Notes: generated from the sequence alone by a model not told the origin. A stretch of 64,000 nt of DNA from Ecdyonurus torrentis (GCA_949318235.1 OX439133.1:16607392-16671391), one strand, 5' to 3'; counted from the stretch's first letter, positions 10,500 to 24,137 are shown. Translations and numbers: made by a program.

Positions 10500-12900
10500 C
10501 TCATCACTTTGATTACCTGACTTAATTTGAATTATTACTACAAAACTAACATTGCTAATGAATTTTAATTAGAATTTCATAAAAATGTGATATTTTTAAC
10601 GTAAAACAAATAATTTTGATAATATTTATTTAAATTATTTCTTCTTACTTTTTACACGTAGAAGATGAAAGAAGCCCCCTTTTTTTTTAGTTTTGGAGGG
10701 AAGATTACAAAACACTTAAAATGAAGAAAACTTTAAATTAATTATGTCACTTATTATTATTATATTTTAATACATATCGATAATATACAACAATGTATTA
10801 AAATTTACTGTACAGTATAAAACATTTTCTTATTGCACACTGATTGCACGATGACAAATTTAACACTTTTGTTTTAAGTTTATTATTATGAAAAAATTAT
10901 TTTTGAGTTACTTATAAAATATTTATTTAATAAAATTAAAATTTATAAATTCAAAAATTTTGATAATTCACTACTAAAATAGGTTTTTTTATTTGAAAAT
11001 TAACTTGCGTGTTTTCTGTAGATACTTTATAAAAATATAAATTAATAAGACATTGCGTAAAAAAATTATGAATTAATCGATAAGGATATATGTCTTGATT
11101 GGATTTTGTATAATTGTGTGTTTAAAATAATAACAATTAATGAAAAAGATGGTATTATATTATTATGTTATAATTGTATATAATATTTTGATTGATTTTA
11201 ATTATATCAATATAAGAAATTAAGAATATATATAATTATATCTTTATATTTATATTGTATAAATTAATTTATAATATTTTACTTAATTAAGTAAAATATT
11301 ATAAATACAATTATAACTTATACATTATTGAAATATCGTATAGGCTTAATTTTATTTAAAATTTAATTATAATACTTATAATACTGTATATGTATCTGTA
11401 TAGTAGGAATTATCCAAATTATTACACAGTATAATATAATACTATAAACAATATTATACTCGAGTTATATTTAGCCATCATATTTAAATCATATCTATCA
11501 GTGTGCAATAAAAAAAAATTGTGTACATATTAATATAGTAAATGCAAGTTAATTACATTGTGCATTTTATTTTAAATAATAAAAAATAATAATGAAATAA
11601 AATTTCATAATGACAATGTCTATACTATATACGCACACCTTACACCTGCTTTGCTTTTAAACCCTAGCTGCAGGTAAGCCACGCGAGGCCCCGGGCGGTT
11701 TTACATGTACCGTGATGGACAATACAATACTTCTCAACTGTTTTTGGGAGCTAATACAAGGGAAAAGGAAGCATTGTCACATCTAAAAAAAAATATTTGT
11801 GATAAATATCTCCTTTTCATTTTTTCAATTGTGGAGACGGAATGTTCAGTTCTTACACCTATTTCTGAGCAAATGAAGTTTTTTAGTTACCGTACATGTT
11901 TTATTTTTTTCTGTGATTTGTTTCCATTCAGTATGTATCAATAATTAATCACAATTATAAAGGTATAATAATTCGTCAATATATTAATTTTTTTTTCAAT
12001 ACCAATAATAATTAAAAAAAGGTGTTAAAAAGTCTATTAAAATATTTTAATTTTATTGATTTTTATTATATACACAATAATAATTAATATTATCAAAGAA
12101 AAATTTACTAAATGCCGGCGTGTAAAATATATTTTCTTGATTATAAAAATTAATTATTACTAAAAAGTTATTTGTCGATTTAATATTATAGAAAGTGCGA
12201 AAAGCGTGGATCAATTATAAAATATATTGCGAGATTAATTTATTTTAAATGAACACGATCAAATATAGATTAAATTTATAAAAGGGTGGAGTTATATATA
12301 TATATATAGGTATATATAAACTGGTTGTCAAAAAATATGTTTTATAATAATCTTTGAAAAGTTTACAACGTTTTGCGAGACATAATACAATTATTATAAT
12401 TATTTTTTTTAGCCTATAGGACATTTTATATGAATTATGTTTTGTGAAAATTCTATAACTGTTTTACTTTATGAATAAGAAAAAAATAAAGGTTATTTTT
12501 AGATTGAATTCTTTGAAATGTAATAGATATTTAAAATACTGAATATTTATTTATTATTTTTAACTTTTGGACCAATATTAATAATTGGTTGTAATTATTA
12601 GCTGTTTGTAATCAACATTGTTTTAAACATATTCACTCAAATCCACTTTTACTTTTGTCTTTTTTGTCAGATTTTTTTAGCAAAATTTCCATGCAAATTT
12701 TATATTAATTTTTATAACTCACTTATTATTTTTTTTTTTTTCGCATCTCTTTATAAATATAGTCCCTAAATTATTGAATTTGTTATTATCCTCGAATAGA
12801 TAATAAAGATGTATATACATATATATACGCCATACGGCTGCGTATGAAATATCCTATAATTAAAACTTTCGTGAAAATGAGTATTTCAGGGCAAAAATGA
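10500..12900. other. AT-rich non-coding stretch
   Basis: No supported gene. The patch at about 11640-11705 is locally GC-rich (CTGCAGGTAAGCC, CGAGGCCCCGGGCGG) and contains a good splice-donor match, but the 79-codon frame that follows is not recognised. Confidence 0.45.
11267..11306. repeat. Perfect 40-bp palindrome
   Basis: A perfect inverted repeat with no spacer, centred at 11286/11287 on TTAATTAA. Arms are 20 bp and include TAATATTTTACTTAA. It could extrude as a cruciform. No flanking duplication is seen. Confidence 0.85.
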
Positions 12901-12902
12901 AT

Positions 12903-12922
12903 GGGGGGGGGGGGGGGGGGGG
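12903..12922. repeat. Poly(G) tract, 20 bp, followed by GGGGGA
   Basis: Uninterrupted run of 20 G, then AGGGGGAG. It is the longest pure G run in a very AT-rich window and a possible G-quadruplex former on the + strand. Confidence 0.85.
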
Positions 12923-13869
12923 AGGGGGAGAAAAAAGAAAAAAGTTCGATGATTGTTGACAAAAAATAGTTTCAGTTGTAGAAATTTCCAAGGGGAATTT
13001 CAATGGAGGTTATATTTAAGGGATGCTGATTTTCTATTACACCTGAATAACCTGATACACAAATTCTTTCTTTTACAACTATTTTAATTAACACAAGAAA
13101 TCAACCAATACTTCGTAAACAATATTTATTTCATATTAAAACATTTTAAAGGCTTGTGTTTGTATAGTTATGTTATAACTTATATAAAAGTATCAAATTT
13201 GAAATTTCTAAATTGAAAAAGTTAAACCATTTGCATGATATCAACTACCTATATGATAAAAGTTTCAGGATCTGTCACCATAAGATAAGGGAGGTGAAAA
13301 AAAATATTGAAATTGAATTAAAATTTCAAAAATTATATTGCCTCCACAAAAGTTTGGCATTATTTCGAGTTTTCGAAAATATTACTTCAATTTTTTCTTC
13401 CCTTTATGCCAAATCATCGATATACAAGTATACATAGACCCCTTGCACATCCTTGCGTTTTGTCACTATGTTTGTGGTACCTAATGAGTAATGCATTGTC
13501 CAGCATAGGGGAAACATATTTTCTCGTAATTTTTCATATAAAAAGAGTTTATTTCACTAAACAAAATTTTCTCATATTCTTCGAGCTTAATTAGGAGCTA
13601 TAGAAGTAAGGTTTTAATTGAGGTTTGAAGCTTCTTTTGCTATTAAAAAAAATGACGTTTTTCCTATGCTGCATGGCCTATGTATTTTTGACCAACAAAA
13701 TGGCGGCTCTTAAATATGAGTGCAACCGGTCTATAGTACCTAAATTCAGTCCTAAAAAGTTTTATGTTATTTTGTTAAAAATAATTCTATATAAGTATAA
13801 TATTATAAAGATATATATATAGTGAGAAAAGAAAGTGTATACTAGAGGTATTGAAAAAATGATATTGAA

Positions 13870-13893
13870 CTCTCTCTCTCTCTCTCTCTCTCT
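13870..13893. repeat. (CT)n microsatellite
   Basis: About 12 perfect CT units. Confidence 0.9.
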
Positions 13894-13964
13894 GGTTACA
13901 AAAGTGTCAATACTTGTCTGATACTAAACAAGCAAAGTATATGAGAGGAGAGATGTAATACACG

Positions 13965-14111
13965 CAAGGCGACAAGGTTTGTAATACAAACAGAAGCACG
14001 CCTTCATTTCGCGACTCACTGGCGAGACAGCGAAGAACAATTAACACCTATACTTTGGCGACTACTACTGCGTGAACTCTCTTTATATATATAGTTTTTT
14101 CAATATCCAGT
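13965..14111 (+). promoter_or_regulatory. Candidate CpG-bearing promoter patch with TATA and CCAGT
   Basis: About ten CpG dinucleotides fall within about 110 bp (CACGCAAGGCGAC, TTTCGCGACTC, GGCGAGACAGCGAA, TGGCGAC, GCGTGAAC) against a CpG-poor background. A TATA run follows at 14083-14094, and TCCAGTTT, close to the arthropod TCAGT initiator, starts about 25 bp later at 14106. No coding sequence follows. The call is inferred from composition and spacing only. Confidence 0.25.
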
Positions 14112-15202
14112 TTTAGTTAGAAAATAATTAGTTAAACATGTACTCAAAATGTTACGTAAAATTTGATTTTATTCTTTTATGTTCATTATAGTATTTCAAG
14201 CGAATAAAGATAGAAAAGAAATAGAGCTTATTATTTTTAAAATTATTAATGTACATTGATACTATAAATTAACAATTTTTTGAAATTATCAATTATACTT
14301 ACTAACTCTTACAAAATTATTATTGCTAATGAACTCATTACTTTATAGCTATCTTCATACGGTACGATTTCAGTATACATAATAATTCATTTCAAATCAT
14401 TGAACATAATATGTGTAAAGCATATTATTCTACTTAATTTAGTAAAATTATATTTTCTATGCTTATTTAGTATTAAGACATTAAATTTATACATTTTTAT
14501 TTAAATTAAATTTTTATTTTTTTTTAAATAAAAATATAATATTTTGTTAAATAAACTTATAAAAAAGTATGAAAATTAATCTAAAATTACAATTTTTTTA
14601 AAAATATATTAACTTAGTTATTATATTAATAAATGAAGGAATTTTAAAATAATTAATTAAATTTACAAATTAATAATTGTGTAATTATAAATTGTAACTT
14701 TTTTTAAAACCTTGATAACATTTAACTTATATTCAAAACATTCTTCCACCTGTTTTTTGGCAATACTATTATATATATACAATACAAAGAAAGAATGTCA
14801 AATATCCGTGCAATGTTTATTTGCTAAAAATGAAGATCTTATTCAGTCAATTACTCTTGTCAACCAAGTTGACGTTTTAATCCGATTTTGTTACCTTTTT
14901 TTTTTTAAATTTAGATTTGTGCGGTGAACTGTACCGAATATACGTGATGTCTTTCTATAACATCTTAGACTATTTTGTGTAAACCTGATGTGAAGATTTT
15001 TGTATGGAGAAAAGAGAGCAACTTGAGCAGCCCTCCCACCTTGAAATATAAGTTTAAATTCAGATATATAGTCAGTGTTATATTACTGTGCATTCATGAT
15101 AAATAAATAAAATATATAATAGAATAATACACGTTTTTCATTATCATTTTCTTCTATAGTATTCATTAACGTATAGCAAAATGTTTAGTTTACTAGTCAA
15201 TA
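14112..15202. other. AT-rich non-coding stretch
   Basis: Only chance short frames. No recognised repeat or motif beyond A/T homopolymers. Confidence 0.5.
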
Positions 15203-15501
15203 TAACTTTGTGGTTGCATTCATAAAAAAAGTTGACGCCATATGTGAGCACTTAATATAATGGGTCAGTATGGGAAAATGACACATTTTACAAGTTTAAA
15301 AATACTTTGCAATATTTTTAAGAGCATTAATGCTGTTAACGACTAATGAGAAAAATAATAATCACAATACAATTGTTTTTTTTCCAAAGAAAATAGCCAA
15401 AAATCACGTTTGTACTATTCTGAGAAATGTTATTCATTGCTCCAGTATGGCGTCGAAATGCATTCAGTATTTCAGTATAAAGTCACGTTCATACACCCTA
15501 T
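15203..15501 (+). mobile_element. GGGTG-family MITE, copy A
   Basis: Homologous over its length to the copies at 37795-38102 (opposite strand) and 59306-59622. Landmarks in order are GTGGTTGCATT, AAAGTTGACGCCA, AAAATAATAAT, AAAATAGCCAAAAATCACG, ATGGCGTCGAAATGCATTC and CACCCTAT at the right end. The left end has diverged (TATAACTTTGTGG instead of TATAGGGTGG). A 96-codon frame inside it is spurious. Confidence 0.7.
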
Positions 15502-16201
15502 TAAAGGATACATTAAATTTATTCGATATATATTTTTTTTTGTCTACAATAAATTATGGAACATACTTAAAAATAAATAACTTTTTTAAATTAATAAACG
15601 AAAACACGTACAACAATTAATATTGCGGTTCGTTACGTTTAACGTCTTTAAAATTAAAATGCATACTAATAAAAATGTATAACTATACTTATTTGCAATG
15701 TTATTAAAATATACTAGCAAGAAATTTAATAACAAACAATATTTAAATATCAAAGTTATATATATCGTACTTTACATTAAGAAAAATCGAAAGCTATAAC
15801 ATATATCTAGGAGTGTTAGAAACATAATAATTGTGTACCTGAAGATTTGAAAATCAATACCTGAAATACACCCTCACTTTTTAACCGTTACCTGTGTTAT
15901 GTAAAATTGGAAGAATTTTTTAAAATATATTATATACATTTTTAAATAAAAATAAGTAGAAAATTGAACCTTATGTGATATTTTAGTGGTGGGTTCTCGT
16001 AAATTTTTGACAAGATTTCAAATAATAACTTTAGCACTTCTTCGCTACCTTTTTTACAACCATGGACCGCTTCCTTTTTACTTTTTTTTTTATACTCTTA
16101 TAAAATAAATTTGGAATTTTTAAGCTTTTAATTATTGACTGTCAACACTTAAAATAAAGAAAACATAATTTTATTTGTGAAATATTTTTACACTTTACAT
16201 T

Positions 16202-16203
<2 letters not shown>

Positions 16204-16232
<29 letters not shown>
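16204..16232. repeat. Poly(T) tract, 29 bp
   Basis: Uninterrupted T run. Could be a minus-strand retroposon tail, but no body is recognised. Confidence 0.8.
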
Positions 16233-16235
<3 letters not shown>

Positions 16236-16450
16236 CTAAGGAAACGTAATTTTAATTATTTTTTTTAATATATTTAATTTTAATTTATTATTTATATATT
16301 TATTTACATTTTATTTTTTAAATAATGTGTTTAAACATCTAAATTTCCCTGCAATACTGTTGCGTTAATTTAAATGTCTAAAGTACAGATAGTGTAAGGA
16401 GAAATTCAGATAGTTTGAGTATAAGATATTAATAAACAAAAAACTTAAAC

Positions 16451-16623
16451 CTTCATTGACTAATAAAGGAACAACTGATTTTAAGCCGACTTTAAGCAAT
16501 TTCCTCACATCCGCATTCGTTTCGCCGTACTGCGCATGCGTAGTTAGTAGAAACGGAAGCGGATGTGACTTAAATCGCTTAAAGTCAGCTTCAAAACATT
16601 TGTTCCTTTATTAGTCATTAAAG
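16451..16623. mobile_element. Foldback MITE with arms of about 70 bp
   Basis: The left arm (16451-16524) and right arm (16550-16623) are inverted copies. Shared words are TGACTAATAAAGGAACAA, GACTTTAAGC and CACATCCGC. The 26-bp centre includes TGCGCATGCG, a match to an NRF1-type site. There is no ORF and no clear target duplication. Its arms are unrelated to those at 3267-3825 and 61644-61960. Confidence 0.75.
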
Positions 16624-17289
16624 TATATAAAGAAAAACGATTTGAAGCAAGTATATATTTTTTTACATACCATTTGCATTAATTTAATATCAATACAGTA
16701 ACGAAAGATGTATTATTTTATAAATAGGATTAACAGGTGTTTTAAATATGACGAAACATAAATCTTAAATATATATATATTTATCAACACTCATAAGAAG
16801 CTAGTGATAAAAATCAATCAAAAATATGTTTGACACGCGGACAAGACTTTTGTCAACTTTATATATATAATATTTTTTGAGGACCGCTTATAAAAAAAAT
16901 GAATCGTGTTTTACAATATAATCTCCTTGATAACATATATTTGTACAAGGAAATAGGGAAATTTTTATTAAAAAATTGTGAAATTTTATATAAGAGGAAT
17001 ATTTCTATTCATATTGTTTCTATTCTATCATTTCTTTGACGTCAAGATTTTTTTTTAATTAAATTATTGAAGTATTGCATCAGAACACAACTTTTTCAAT
17101 TAAATGCAAAACTTACTGATTTTTCTTTTCATATAATAAATAATTGATACTACTAATTAATGAACTTTAAGTTTGCAACTATAAACAAGTTTTTATGCAA
17201 CTCTTTATTGTATATATAGTTATAAAATAGCTTATATAAGCTAAAAATGTTACAAAGAAATGCAACTTTTAATGAGGTGCGCATTGTAG

Positions 17290-17290
<1 letters not shown>
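16624..17290. other. AT-rich non-coding stretch
   Basis: Nothing supported beyond A/T-rich sequence. Confidence 0.5.
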
Positions 17291-17291
<1 letters not shown>

Positions 17292-17384
<93 letters not shown>

Positions 17385-17402
17385 ATCTATCTATCTTTCT
17401 CT
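17292..17402. repeat. (TC)n microsatellite decaying into TCTA/TCTT units
   Basis: Pure TC to about 17377, then CTATCTATCTATC and TTCTCT units. It lies only about 115 bp from the large pentanucleotide array. Confidence 0.95.
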
Positions 17403-17515
17403 GGCTCATTAAAATAATAGATAATAACTAATAATTAAAGTTATGAACTAACTTTGCTTATGAATCGCATGAGAAAAAAAAATCTTGGTAAGAAAAAAAT
17501 AATAATAAAAAAAAC

Positions 17516-18298
17516 AAAGTAAAGTAAAGTAAAGTAAAGTACAGTACAGTACAGTACAGTACAGTACAGTACAGTATACAGTACAGTACAGTACAGTACA
17601 GTACAGTACAGTACAGTACAGTACAGTACAGTACAGTACAGTACAGTACAGTACAGTACAGTACAGTACAGTACAGTACAGTACAGTACAGTACAGTACA
17701 GTACAGTACAGTACAGTACAGTACAGTACAGTACAGTACAGTACAGTACAGTACAGTAAAGTAAAGTAAAGTAAAGTAAAGTAAAGTAAAGTAAAGTAAA
17801 GTAAAGTAAAGTAAAGTAAAGTAAAGTAAAGTAAAGTAAAGTAAAGTAAAGTAAAGTAAAGTAAAGTAAAGTAAAGTAAAGTAAAGTAAAGTAAAGTAAA
17901 GTAAAGTAAAGTAAAGTAAAGTAAAGTAAAGTAAAGTAAAGTAAAGTAAAGTAAAGTAAAGTAAAGTAAAGTAAAGTAAAGTAAAGTAAAGTAAAGTAAA
18001 GTAAAGTAAAGTAAAGTAAAGTAAAGTAAAGTAAAGTAAAGTAAAGTAAAGTATAAAGTAAAGTAAAGTAAAGTAAAGTAAAGTAAAGTAAAGTAAAGTA
18101 AAGTAAAGTAAAGTAAAGTAAAGTAAAGTAAAGTAAAGTAAAGTAAAGTAAAGTAAAGTAAAGTATAAAGTAAAGTAAAGTAAAGTAAAGTAAAGTAAAG
18201 TAAAGTAAAGTAAAGTAAAGTAAAGTAAAGTAAAGTAAAGTAAAGTAAAGTAAAGTAAAGTAAAGTAAAGTAAAGTAAAGTAAAGTAAAGTAAAGTAA
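17516..18298. repeat. 783-bp AAAGT/ACAGT pentanucleotide array
   Basis: Five AAAGT units (17516-17540), then ACAGT units to 17757 with one TA insertion at about 17571, then AAAGT units to about 18298 with TA insertions at about 18053 and 18165. The insertions all give GTATA(A/C)AGT. Overlapping minus-strand frames of more than 300 codons (repeating YFTLL and YCTVL) are translations of the array and not a gene: with a 5-bp unit and few stops, more than one frame stays open. A point change A to C in one unit, followed by expansion of both types, explains the sandwich structure. Confidence 0.95.
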
Positions 18299-18599
18299 AT
18301 AAAAGAAATAAAAGAAATATAAAACAGATCTCATGAAAATAAAGGTATTTTCCAATATAGGTAATTAAGTATTTTCCAATATCTCTAAACAATAATCTAC
18401 ATATCAGTATAAATAAAATTTAATAACATGCATAATTTTTTATCTTATAATATAATATTATCAATAATATAGTCTACAATAATAATTATTATCACATTTT
18501 TTTTTATTTCCTCGATATTGAAAAAAGCAATGCGAGTGAAAAAAAGTTTTTTTTTCTTATGGTAGGGGGAAAAAAAAGAAAAAGAAGAGGGGAAGTATA

Positions 18600-19025
18600 G
18601 TATAGCATAGATGACGCTTCAATCGTTCGAAAAGCAAAGAGCGCGCTCCACGCAGTTCTAATTCAAGCATAGCTCAGTTCAGAACTCTTCCCTGATATGT
18701 GTGTATCGCTGTTATAATATTTAAGTGTCGCATATAATTATTTAATTACAATTAACAAGTGTATATATGTTGAGTGTTAATAAATGTGTGAAAATTTTTA
18801 ATTACTTCATAATTATTAATAAAACATAAAAAATATAAATATATATAATACTAATAATAAGTGCGGTGAATATTATAATAATTACATTAAATGTTACATT
18901 TAAAATTAAAATATAAAAAAGTAATTTTTTTATATTACATTTATTATTATTTAATAGCCTGATATGTAAGGCGCCTATAAGTGCGCGCCTAATATAGGCT
19001 ACTGGATGCTTTTCACTGTGTACAG
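18600..19025 (+). promoter_or_regulatory. Candidate promoter and non-coding first exon
   Basis: A CpG-bearing patch (GATGACGCTTC, AATCGTTCGAAAAGC, GAGCGCGCTCCACGC) at 18611-18653 precedes TCAGTT at 18674-18679, a match to the arthropod TCAGT initiator. About 350 bp downstream, after another GC-rich patch (AAGGCGCCTATAAGTGCGCG), sits TACAGGTAAGAAT, a full splice-donor consensus with the junction at 19025/19026. Together these would fit a 5' UTR exon on the + strand. No coding exon follows within the window that I recognise. Motif-only evidence, so weak. Confidence 0.25.
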
Positions 19026-19483
19026 GTAAGAATTTTTAATTAAATTTTTTTATTATATAATTAACACAAAATATATATGTAGGAAACAATGTTTGAATTG
19101 GTTCTTTCGTGAACAACTAATGCCTATTATATGTGGAGATTTCGTTATATGAGTGTATTAAAAATTTATTCTGAAAGTATATATTTCTACAATTTAATGA
19201 AATTTTAAAAGATTTAAATAAAGAGTACGAGATCAGAAAAGGACAATATTAAAAAATATTCATACATCGTAGCTTATCTCGAAAATCAAGATTTAGTATT
19301 TTAGCTATTTTTACGCAAATATCCAAATCCAGTACAAATTTCTATAATTTTTTTCTTCTTTCTTCTCTTTCTTTTATGATTTTTTTTTGTAGGTTTGATA
19401 GTTTAAAAATTATTGTTATATAATATTATGAATTACTTATTACTTTTAATACTCTTTTATAAATAGAAAATGAAGCCTATGTT

Positions 19484-19508
19484 TTTTTTTTTTTTTTTTT
19501 TTTTTTTT
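19484..19508. repeat. Poly(T) tract of about 25 bp
   Basis: T run about 80 bp upstream of the tRNA-like fragment. Confidence 0.75.
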
Positions 19509-19589
19509 CTTTTGGGAAAAAATAAAGCCCATTTCTTTTACGTTGCACGAAACCCAATACGCGTTCTCAACAGAGATATCATTCAACAA

Positions 19590-19632
19590 CCTCGGTTTAG
19601 TGGTTCATTGGTTAGCGCGCTATAACATTGAC
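19590..19632 (+). other. tRNA-like 5' half (A-box fragment), possible SINE head
   Basis: GTGGTTCATTGGTTAGCGC resembles the D-arm and A box of arginine-type tRNAs (pattern TGGCnCAnTGGnTAnGGC), followed by an anticodon-stem-like stretch and then T8. There is no anticodon loop, B box (GGTTCGAATCC) or acceptor 3' strand downstream, so it is not a functional tRNA. It may be a SINE remnant or chance. Confidence 0.25.
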
Positions 19633-19639
19633 TTTTTTT

Positions 19640-21133
<1,494 letters not shown>

Positions 21134-22236
21134 CCTCAAAAGGGAAATATTCATTACACAATAAAAAAATTCCCTATACATAATAATAATAAATTAATGA
21201 TTGTTTTCAACTTATGCTTTATCTTACATTTTATAAAGCCATAGTAATATTGCATAGTATTAGTTGTAACTTTATTACTATTATCTTTGTATTTTGTCAT
21301 ATTGCTGCGTGTTATAGCTATAATAAATATTTATTATTACTTTTTATTTATTACATAATATTTCTGTTAAATACAAGAATTATTATTATTAACTTTGACA
21401 TTAATGGAGAGGACATAAATTATAATGAGAAATCATTACTTAAATGTAAACTAATGCTAACATATGTATGAAAAAAAAAATAGGTCTCTAGGTTTCTTTT
21501 TTTTTTTTTAGTCTGAAGATTTGATTAAAAGTAAAGGTAGGGATTCTAATTAAAAGTTATAGAGGCAGAAAAATCCCAATTTTTTTAATTTTTAAAATAC
21601 TTCAAGCATTCGACAACTTCACTAAGAAAAAAAAAAAAAAAAAAAAAGGTTGGGAGTAAGGATGAAAAAGTTTAAATTTCAATATTTCAAATTTTTAAGC
21701 CCATAAGGTATAATGATAATTTAAATAAGTGGTTTCTCTCTTAAATGAAGATCACGGGTCATTACTCATTACATTTTTATTGTAAGTATTTTCAATTTTA
21801 AGCTCGGAAAAAAAAAAAAAAAAAAAAAGGAATCATGATTTTATAGAGATATACAGTATACAGATAAACAGCCTTCTAAAGACAATACTCAAAGTATTTG
21901 TATAATGGTTATATTTGAAATAGTAAAAAGTATTCAATTGTATCAAAATTTTATGCATGGCTTGGTTTAAACTTATAAAATTTCTTAATAACTGCATAGA
22001 ATAGTTTCAGGTCAAATTCAATGTGAAATAATTTGATTTTAAACGTTTTAGTTTTAATTGTTAATTTTATGCATGTATAAATACGTTCGCACCACCAACA
22101 TAAAAAGTTAAGTTAAATTGTAAAATTTGTAAAATTAAAAAGAAAGTGTAAAATATATCCAAAAGTCTTAAAATTATATATTACGAAAATCGCTTTGTAA
22201 TATAGGCAAAATATATTAATAAATTATATTATTATT

Positions 22237-22445
22237 ATTTAATTTAATTTAATTTAATTTAATTTAATTTAATTTAATTTAATTTAATTTAATTTAATTT
22301 AATTTAATTTAATTTAATTTAATTTAATTTAATTTAATTTAATTTAATTTAATTTAATTTAATTTAATTTAATTTAATTTAATTTAATTTAATTTAATTT
22401 AATTTAATTTAATTTAATTTAATTTGATTTAATTTTAATTTAATT
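22237..22445. repeat. (AATTT)n pentanucleotide array
   Basis: About 40 units of AATTT, almost perfect, with one A to G change near 22425 and an extra T near 22434. Confidence 0.95.
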
Positions 22446-23563
22446 ATTATTAAATTATATTATATTATTATAATTATTAAAATTATATTATTACTAAAAT
22501 TATTATTAAAATTCAAGTCATTAATAGTAATAATAATAATAATACCATAACTTTAATTAATCAAATTTATTAATTTTATTATATTACTTTTCTAAAATAG
22601 TAAACAAAGAGTATATAAAATTGTTAACTAAGGTAATTTACCCCGTTCTAGTTTATCATTATCTCCAACCTACTAAAATAATAAAAGTTTTATGGTGTCA
22701 ATTAGTAAATTAATAATTTAATGAAGAACATGTAATGTACCTTTGTTTGAAGAATTCATTAAGGAAAATTAGCTATATAAAATCGATACTGATTATCAGT
22801 ATAAAATTCTAAGTAAATTTCTTATATATTATAATATAATTTCTTATTTATAAAATGAATAATTTTTTATTTTAAAATTTAATTTTAATTAAATGTTTAC
22901 ACTTTTTGTAATACCGTATATAAATATATAACTTTTGTTTTCGTTTTATACTTTAAAATAATTATTATAAATATTAAACTAAATTTTATTTTCTTAAGAT
23001 TGTCAGCACCAATCAATAAAGTGATTCAATTGAGATCATGAATTGAAGTGCTATGGTATTTGAAAATTCATATTGATGAATGTTTATTCGTACTGCAAAA
23101 TTGTTATATTAGTAAGTTCAAGAATCTTGAATTCATCCTCTGAAATGTTCGAACATGGTGCAGTAGTTTACCTATATCTGTAAATAATCTAAGAGAATGG
23201 GTTACAATTTACAGTATAAATTATACAACGCGTCTTTTGCAACGCCGGTAGTAATTTGTTCCAGCACTACGCAAGTAATATTCATTTCGTATTATTAATC
23301 CGGACATTTGAAAACGTTTAGAGACAAAAATTGAAGAAAATAGAATGATATAAAATGATCTACTTAGAAATATTATTCTATATCAATAATAAAAGTTGTA
23401 TTGTTTATTTTTAAATTTATTATTGTTATAACTTTTATATAAGAAAGCTTTCACATGTTATATTATTTTATTTCTTAATCTAAAAAAAGTAACACTGGGA
23501 TGTATTTATGAAGTCTGACTATTTTGACATTTGAAACACAGCGGGATATTGGGCTAGTGTATC

Positions 23564-23566
<3 letters not shown>
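22446..23566. other. AT-rich non-coding stretch
   Basis: ATT-rich degenerate sequence next to the array, then a more mixed patch at about 22990-23330 (TCAGCACCAATC, ACGCGTCTTTTGCAACGCCGG) with no recognisable ORF or repeat ends. Confidence 0.45.

Positions 23567-23603
<37 letters not shown>
23567..23603. repeat. Poly(A) tract, 37 bp
   Basis: Uninterrupted A run after GTATCAGT. Possible retroposon tail. Confidence 0.8.
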
Positions 23604-23605
<2 letters not shown>

Positions 23606-24137
23606 TGCCTTGTTTTAATGGCGTTATATCTACCTTGAATAAAAAAAAAGTTCTTTACTATTTAAATCAACTTTTCTTCCGCTTCGTTTTATAAATATAG
23701 CTTTGAAATTTTTTTCTTTTACTTTTTAATTTATAGAGTTAACAAGTTTTAAAGGCCGGCTGCATTTTTTTTTTCTTAAAATAATTTATCATTTTTTATT
23801 CATTTTAATTTAATTAATAATTAAGCACCTTTAGTTATCATGCTGTTAGATTTATGAATTTTAAATTTTTAGATTATATGTTTTGTTAAATTGTTAGTTT
23901 TGTTAAACCTATGATTTCCGTTTATAGAATATTATAAAAATAATTCTCGTTTACTAGTTTTTTGAGTTACGAAGGTAACTTTTACATTTTTTTTTGTACT
24001 TTTTTCTACACATATTTTTTTGTATTTTTAAACAATTTAAAATTGTAAGTAAACAAAAAGGAAATTACTAAAACTTTTGATTGATTGTATATTATAGTAT
24101 ATGAAATTGAAACTTTAGCAATTAAGCTTAATGAAAG

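Noticed and set aside
10197..10520. 107-codon ORF
   Set aside because: Starts at a non-ATG codon; no recognised domain. The pyrimidine-rich DNA rather than coding explains the frame.
11705..11944. 79-codon ORF beginning MYRDGQYNTSQ, near a GC-rich donor-like motif
   Set aside because: No recognisable domain, short, and the frame ends in low-complexity Phe-rich residues; kept only as a note on the patch at 11640-11705.
15330..15620. 96-codon ORF
   Set aside because: Lies across GGGTG-family MITE copy A and its flank; homologous copies do not keep the frame.
17441..18392. Two minus-strand ORFs of more than 300 codons
   Set aside because: They are frames of the AAAGT/ACAGT pentanucleotide array and repeat YFTLL or YCTVL; no gene.
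19590..19632. Functional tRNA gene
   Set aside because: Only an A-box-like 5' half is present; no B box, acceptor pairing or terminator in place.
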